From: Streptomyces sp. MUM 178J
Lineage (GTDB): Bacteria > Actinomycetota > Actinomycetes > Streptomycetales > Streptomycetaceae
DNA length: 64,000 nucleotides
NCBI RefSeq assembly: GCF_022414575.1
Contig: NZ_JADWYQ010000003.1
Span: 1 to 64,000, forward strand
Reading direction: 5' to 3'
Below are positions 60,147-64,000 of this stretch, one piece after another; positions within the stretch are counted from its first letter, which is position 1, and each line of letters opens with the position of its first letter. Position numbers and translations under genes: made by a program. The notes beneath the pieces were generated by a model, which saw nothing but the letters and a program-made list of their open reading frames with translations, was not told where the DNA came from and searched no databases.

Positions 60147-61493
60147 TCAGACCCCGAGCATTTCTGCCCACATCTGCGGGAAGTCGGGCAGGGTCTTGCC
60201 GGTGGTCGCCACGTTCTCGATCTGCACGCCCTCGACCGCCAGGCCGATGACCGTGCCGGCCGTGGCCATGCGGTGGTCGTCGTACGTGTGGAACACGCCG
60301 CCGTGCAGCCGGCGCGGGCGGATGTGCAGACCGTCCTCGGTCTCCGTCACATCACCGCCCAGCTCGTTGATCTCCTTGGTCAGGGCGGCCAGCCGGTCCG
60401 TCTCGTGAAGCCGCAGGTGGGCGACGCCGCGCAGCGTCGAGGGGGAGTCGGCGAGGGCGGCGACGGCCGCGATGCCCGGGGTCAGCTCGCCGACCTCGCT
60501 CAGGTCCACATCGATGCCGTGGATGCGACCGGAGCCGGTGAACACCAGACCGGCGTCGGTCAGCTCACAGGAACCGCCCATCTCGGTGAAGATCTCCCGC
60601 AGCGCGTCACCGGGCTGGGTGGTGCGCTCCGGCCAGTCGGGGATGACCACCCGCCCGCCGGTGACCAGCGCGGCCGCGAGGAACGGCTGGGCGTTGGACA
60701 GATCGGGCTCGATCGTCAGATCGCGGCCGAGGACGGCGCTGGGCGAGACCCGCCAGACGTTCGGCTCGCCGCCGGTCTCCGGCTCGTCGACCTGCGCGCC
60801 GACGGCCCGCAGCATGTCGACGGTCATCCGGATGTGCGGCATGGAGGGCAGCGTGCGGCCGGTGTGGCGCACCTCGACGCCCTGGTTGAAGCGCGGGGCG
60901 GACAGCAGCAGCGCGGAGACGAACTGGGAGGACGACGAGGCGTCGATCTCCACCGTCCCGCCGTCCAGCGCGCCGCCGCCGTGGACGGTCATCGGCAGCG
61001 AGCCGCGGCCGTCGTCGTCGATGCGGGCGCCGAGGACGCGCAGTGCGTCGATCACGCCGTTCAGGGGGCGCTCGTACGAGCGGGGGTCGCCGTCGAAGCG
61101 GATCGGACCGTCGGCGAGGGCGGCGACCGGGGGAAGGAAGCGCATGACCGTGCCGGCGTTGCCCACGTCGACCGTGGCGGGTCCGTGCAGGCCGGAGGGG
61201 ATGACACGCCAGGCCTCGCCGCCTTCCGAGAGTTCCGCGCCCGGCGCGGCGGCGGAACTCGAGGAGACGGTCTCCTCGATGCCGACGCCCAGCGCACGGA
61301 GGGCGGCGGCCATCAGCAGCGTGTCCCGGGAGCGCAGCGGACGGCGCAGCCAGCCGGGCTCGGCGGCCAGCGCGGCCAGCACCAGGGCCCGGTTGGTGAC
61401 GGATTTCGATCCGGGCACGGTGACCGTCGCTTCGACGGCTCCGGTCGCGTAGGGGGCGGGCCAGAGGGCGGGGTGCACGGAGCTTTCGGTCAT
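60147..61493 (-). CDS. aroA: 3-phosphoshikimate 1-carboxyvinyltransferase (EPSP synthase)
   Basis: 448 residues from ATG 61493 (ATG 61499 also possible). Motifs: [20 protein letters not shown] (PEP-binding Lys), [12 protein letters not shown], the [17 protein letters not shown] stretch, [26 protein letters not shown] and a terminal [14 protein letters not shown]. It transfers enolpyruvyl from PEP to shikimate-3-phosphate in aromatic amino-acid synthesis. First gene of the aroA-rsgA pair. Confidence 0.97.
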   Translation of the reverse strand: MTESSVHPALWPAPYATGAVEATVTVPGSKSVTNRALVLAALAAEPGWLRRPLRSRDTLLMAAALRALGVGIEETVSSSSAAAPGAELSEGGEAWRVIPSGLHGPATVDVGNAGTVMRFLPPVAALADGPIRFDGDPRSYERPLNGVIDALRVLGARIDDDGRGSLPMTVHGGGALDGGTVEIDASSSSQFVSALLLSAPRFNQGVEVRHTGRTLPSMPHIRMTVDMLRAVGAQVDEPETGGEPNVWRVSPSAVLGRDLTIEPDLSNAQPFLAAALVTGGRVVIPDWPERTTQPGDALREIFTEMGGSCELTDAGLVFTGSGRIHGIDVDLSEVGELTPGIAAVAALADSPSTLRGVAHLRLHETDRLAALTKEINELGGDVTETEDGLHIRPRRLHGGVFHTYDDHRMATAGTVIGLAVEGVQIENVATTGKTLPDFPQMWAEMLGV

Positions 61494-61548
61494 GGCCATC
61501 ACTTTAGTGGGTCCACGCACGGACGAATCTTGATCAGATCTGCTGAGA

Positions 61549-62253
61549 TCACAGGCCGAGCAGCCATCGGCCACCGCCGATGAGCGAGCACACCGACACC
61601 GCGTGGAACAGGAACAGCCACATCGCGGCCGGGACGTTGGTCAGCCTGGCCAGCTGATCGGCGTCGGAGTCCGGCGCACCGCCGTGCCGGCGCTTCGACT
61701 GCAGCTCGAAGGCCGGCCGGACGCCGCCGAGCAGCAGAAACCACACGGCCGTGTACGCGAAAGCGGACTGCACCTGCGGCCCGGTCAGCCAGGAGACCAG
61801 CAGGAACGCCGCACCTGTGAGGACCACCGTGAGCGCCCCGTACGCGTTGCGGATCATCACCAGCATGGCCAGCAGCAGCGCGGTGGCCAGCCACAGCAGC
61901 AGCGTGATGTGGTGGGCGGCCAGCAGCCACGCCCCGCCGAGGCCGAGCAGCGGAGGGGCGGTGTAGCCGGCCACCGCGGTGAGGATCATGCCGACGCCGG
62001 TGGGCTTGCCGCGGCTGACGGTCAGACCGCTGGTGTCCGAGTGCAGCCGTATTCCGTCCAGGCTGCGGCCGGTGGCCAGCGCGACCAGGCCGTGGCCGCC
62101 TTCGTGGGCGATGGTGATGGCGTTGCGCGAGATCCGCCAGACGCGGTGCGGGACGACGATGGCGAGCGCGGCGAGGCCGGTGACGATGACGAGCCACTCG
62201 TCAGGGGCGGACTGGGTGCCGAAAAGTCGGTCCCACAGGGATGTCGTGACCAT
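61549..62253 (-). CDS. M50 family membrane metallopeptidase
   Basis: 234 residues, five to six membrane helices. The zinc motif HEGGH is at residues 50-54 in the helix [20 protein letters not shown]. The usual C-terminal M50 LDG/Asp motif is not obvious, so this is a minimal site-2-protease-like member. Actinobacteria carry this gene beside aroA from memory. Possible role in regulated intramembrane proteolysis; no anti-sigma substrate is seen beyond proximity to the putative sigR. Confidence 0.87.
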   Translation of the reverse strand: MVTTSLWDRLFGTQSAPDEWLVIVTGLAALAIVVPHRVWRISRNAITIAHEGGHGLVALATGRSLDGIRLHSDTSGLTVSRGKPTGVGMILTAVAGYTAPPLLGLGGAWLLAAHHITLLLWLATALLLAMLVMIRNAYGALTVVLTGAAFLLVSWLTGPQVQSAFAYTAVWFLLLGGVRPAFELQSKRRHGGAPDSDADQLARLTNVPAAMWLFLFHAVSVCSLIGGGRWLLGL

Positions 62254-62315
62254 TTCTCGGGCGGCTCCTCAAGGGCGGTGGTCGGGCGGCGGGCAGGAGT
62301 GGCAGTGTGGCACTC

Positions 62316-63131
62316 ATGTGCGGACGGTATGCAGCGAGTCGCAGGCCCGAGGATCTCGTAGGGCTCTTCGAGGTCGAGAAGTGGGAGCCCGAGGAGACGC
62401 TGGAGCCCGACTGGAACGTGGCCCCCACGAAGGAGGTCTACGCGATCCTCGAGCGTCCTGTGAAAGACGCGGCGGACCGCCGTCCGGTTCGCCAGCTCAG
62501 GGCGTTGAAATGGGGGCTCGTGCCGTCCTGGGCGAAGTCCCCGGAGGGCGCGGCCCGGATGATCAACGCCCGAGCGGAGACGCTGCACGAGAAGCCGTCG
62601 TTCCGGAAGGCGTTCCTCGCGCGGCGGTGCATTCTGCCGGCGGACGGCTATTACGAGTGGGTGACCGGCCCGGACGAGCGGGATCTGGAGGTCGCGGGGA
62701 AGAAGAAGCGGCCGCGGAAGCAGCCGTACTTCGTCACCCCGGCGGACGGGTCGGTGATGGCGATGGCCGGGCTGTACGAGTTCTGGCGAGACCGGACCCT
62801 GCCGGACGAGCATCCGCTCGCCTGGTGGGTGACCTGCTCCGTGATCACGACGGAGGCGGCCGCCGGCCCGCTGGGGGTGGCCCCGGCCGAGGGCCCGCAG
62901 TCGCTGTCCGACATCCACCCCCGTATGCCGCTGATGCTGACCCCGGACCGGTGGGACGCCTGGCTGGACCCGTCCCGGACGGAGGAGGAGGCGCTGCGGG
63001 GGCTGCTGGAGCCGCCGGAGGGCGGGCTGATGCGGGCGTACGCGGTGGGGACCGCGGTGAGCAATGTGCGCAACAACGGGCCGGAGCTGCTGAAGGAGCT
63101 GGAGGGCCCTGAGGAGGGGACGCTGTTCTGA
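62316..63131 (+). CDS. SRAP family DNA-protein crosslinking protein (YedK/HMCES-like)
   Basis: 271 residues. ATG 62316 rather than the in-frame GTG 62307, because the family requires Met-Cys-Gly-Arg with Cys2 exposed as the nucleophile. Other active-site elements are present: WNVAPTKEVYA (Asn), INARAETLHEKPSF (Glu) and LSDIHPRMPL (His). It forms a thiazolidine crosslink with abasic sites in single-stranded DNA. Divergent from the M50 gene, fitting the damage-response character of the window. Confidence 0.94.
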   Translation: MCGRYAASRRPEDLVGLFEVEKWEPEETLEPDWNVAPTKEVYAILERPVKDAADRRPVRQLRALKWGLVPSWAKSPEGAARMINARAETLHEKPSFRKAFLARRCILPADGYYEWVTGPDERDLEVAGKKKRPRKQPYFVTPADGSVMAMAGLYEFWRDRTLPDEHPLAWWVTCSVITTEAAAGPLGVAPAEGPQSLSDIHPRMPLMLTPDRWDAWLDPSRTEEEALRGLLEPPEGGLMRAYAVGTAVSNVRNNGPELLKELEGPEEGTLF

Positions 63132-63163
63132 CCGGAAGGCCGTGTTCCGGCAGGATTGGGGGC

Positions 63164-63805
63164 GTGATGCGAAGCGAGAGCGTGGGGACGGACGCCGGCG
63201 AGGCCCGGGTCACCTGGGCGGTGCCCGAGGGCGCGCGGCTGGTCGTGGCGCTGGGGCACGGGGCCGGAGGGGGGATCGAGGCGCGGGACCTGCAGGGGCT
63301 CGCCCGGGCCCTGCACCGGGACAAGGTCGCCGTCGCCCTCGTCGAGCAGCCCTGGCGCGTCGCCGGGAAGAAGGTCGCGCCCGCGCCCAGGACGCTCGAC
63401 ACCGGCTGGCGCGGCATCTGGCCCGCGCTGCGGAAGCCGGGGCTTCCCGTCGTCGCCGGCGGCCGCAGCGCCGGCGCCCGTGTGGCCTGCCGCACCGCCG
63501 AGGACCTCGGCGCCGTGGGCGTGCTCGCGCTGAGCTTCCCCCTGCACCCGCCCGGCAAGCCCGAGAAATCCCGGGCCGACGAGCTCCTCGACGCGGCCCG
63601 GACCCTCCCCACGCTCGTCGTACAGGGGGCGAACGATTCGTTCGGGAAACCCGAGGAGTTTCCCCAGGGGCCGTACAAGCTGGCGGCCGTGCCCTACGGC
63701 GACCACTCCTTCGCCGTGCCCAAACGCAGCGGAATGACGCCGGACGACGCCGTCAGGACGGTCGTCGACGCCGTACGTCCATGGGTCCTCGGGCTCCGGG
63801 AATAG
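63164..63805 (+). CDS. Alpha/beta-family hydrolase (KANL3/Tex30-like)
   Basis: 213 residues from GTG 63164 (ATG 63167 also possible). ALGHGAGGGIEARDLQGLAR supplies the oxyanion element, VVAGGRSAGARVACR the nucleophile (GRSAG), GANDSFGKPEE the acid and YGDHSFAVPKRSG the base His. Small bacterial KANL3/Tex30-type hydrolase of unknown substrate. The stop codon overlaps the -35 of a sigma-R-type promoter. Confidence 0.9.
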   Translation: MMRSESVGTDAGEARVTWAVPEGARLVVALGHGAGGGIEARDLQGLARALHRDKVAVALVEQPWRVAGKKVAPAPRTLDTGWRGIWPALRKPGLPVVAGGRSAGARVACRTAEDLGAVGVLALSFPLHPPGKPEKSRADELLDAARTLPTLVVQGANDSFGKPEEFPQGPYKLAAVPYGDHSFAVPKRSGMTPDDAVRTVVDAVRPWVLGLRE

Positions 63806-63825
63806 CGCGCCCCCGCCCTGCCGTT
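63798..63825 (+). promoter_or_regulatory. Sigma-R-type promoter upstream of putative sigR
   Basis: GGGAAT (63798-63803), a 19-nt spacer and GTT (63823-63825). Sigma-R promoters accept 18-19 nt. The position, about 50 nt before the first ATG of the next gene, matches the autoregulated distal promoter described for sigR. Confidence 0.6.
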
Positions 63826-63876
63826 GCAGCGGATGCCGGAAGTCAGTGCATCGAGCATGGAGTAGGAGTCCGCCGC

Positions 63877-64000
63877 ATGGGTTCGACCATATGCCCCGAC
63901 CGCGCGCACGCCGCCGAGCTGGACTGGACCGTGCTCCCCGCGGCCCGGACCGCGCATATTCCGGCGGCGGCACCGGTGGGCAGTCGTCTATTCTCCGAAT
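63877..64000 (+). CDS. 5' end of a gene, probably sigR (extended N-terminus)
   Basis: ATG 63877 follows AGGAG by 8 nt and opens a frame of at least 41 codons to the window end (starts MGSTICPDRAHAAELDWTVL). The peptide alone is not diagnostic. The assignment rests on position after aroA, M50, SRAP and hydrolase genes, as I recall for sigR in S. coelicolor, and on the sigma-R-type promoter. There sigR has a longer form translated from an upstream start on the induced transcript. TATTCT (63990-63995) could be the -10 of a second, constitutive promoter. Confidence 0.45.
   Translation, partial: MGSTICPDRAHAAELDWTVLPAARTAHIPAAAPVGSRLFSE

Overview
The window is 64 kb of very GC-rich, gene-dense actinobacterial chromosome. 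Streptomyces-type GTG/TTG starts, frequent ATGA overlaps, a WhiB-family (WblC) regulator, mycoredoxin, AdnAB-type helicase-nucleases and the beginning of what looks like sigR all point to Streptomyces or a close relative. From memory the gene order resembles the S. coelicolor segment around SCO5166-SCO5216; no search was run. I see no insertion sequence, prophage, CRISPR array or secondary-metabolite cluster. This is core chromosome carrying several regulatory and accessory curiosities.

Layout. 1-5.7 kb: partial DEAD-box RNA helicase (apparently CTG-initiated), ferritin-like protein, small membrane protein, DUF3107 protein, TetR regulator, acidic small protein, alpha/beta hydrolase. 5.7-7.1 kb: DUF3152 membrane-anchored protein with a metzincin-type zinc motif. 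7.4-12.5 kb: a tightly coupled operon of a PelF-like glycosyltransferase, an 8-TM membrane protein, a 19-residue coupling peptide, an NAD-dependent epimerase and a spherulin-4-like glycosidase, suggesting an exopolysaccharide system. 12.6-13.8 kb: moeZ behind a sigma-R-type promoter. 14-19 kb: a secreted TAP-type hydrolase and a large lysyl-PG-synthase-like membrane protein with a perfect 30-bp minisatellite.

19.1-38.3 kb is a genome-maintenance and stress block: alkyltransferase-like protein, adnA, a lipoprotein, adnB, an M20 peptidase, nudC, mycoredoxin (sigma-R-type promoter), uvrD2, wblC with an attenuator leader, an ABC1 kinase, an orphan ThiF-like E1 protein and a YgjP-like metallopeptidase. 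Much of this order is, as I recall, also seen in mycobacteria (Rv3193c-Rv3202c region). 38.4-41.5 kb: a TerD-AIM24 fusion plus two AIM24 proteins. 41.7-51.1 kb: Nudix hydrolase, zinc metalloprotease, SDR, moaE, PDZ/Lon-like protease, PPA1309-family and UPF0182 proteins. 51.2-54.1 kb: two identical initiator tRNA genes flanking a Sel1-repeat gene. 54.3-56.3 kb: a divergent Fur-family regulator and catalase. 56.4-63.8 kb: CBS protein, hisN, TetR/SMR efflux pair, rsgA-aroA, M50 peptidase, SRAP protein and a hydrolase. A third sigma-R-type promoter then precedes a truncated gene at the right edge that is probably sigR.

Functional theme. Three sigma-R-type promoters (moeZ, mycoredoxin, sigR), catalase/Fur, wblC, nudC and the AdnAB/UvrD2/ATL/SRAP repair genes make the window rich in thiol, oxidative, antibiotic and DNA-damage responses. 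The candidates I would follow first are the PelF/spherulin-4 polysaccharide operon with its embedded micro-ORF, the wblC leader, the orphan ThiF-like protein and the TerD-AIM24 cluster.
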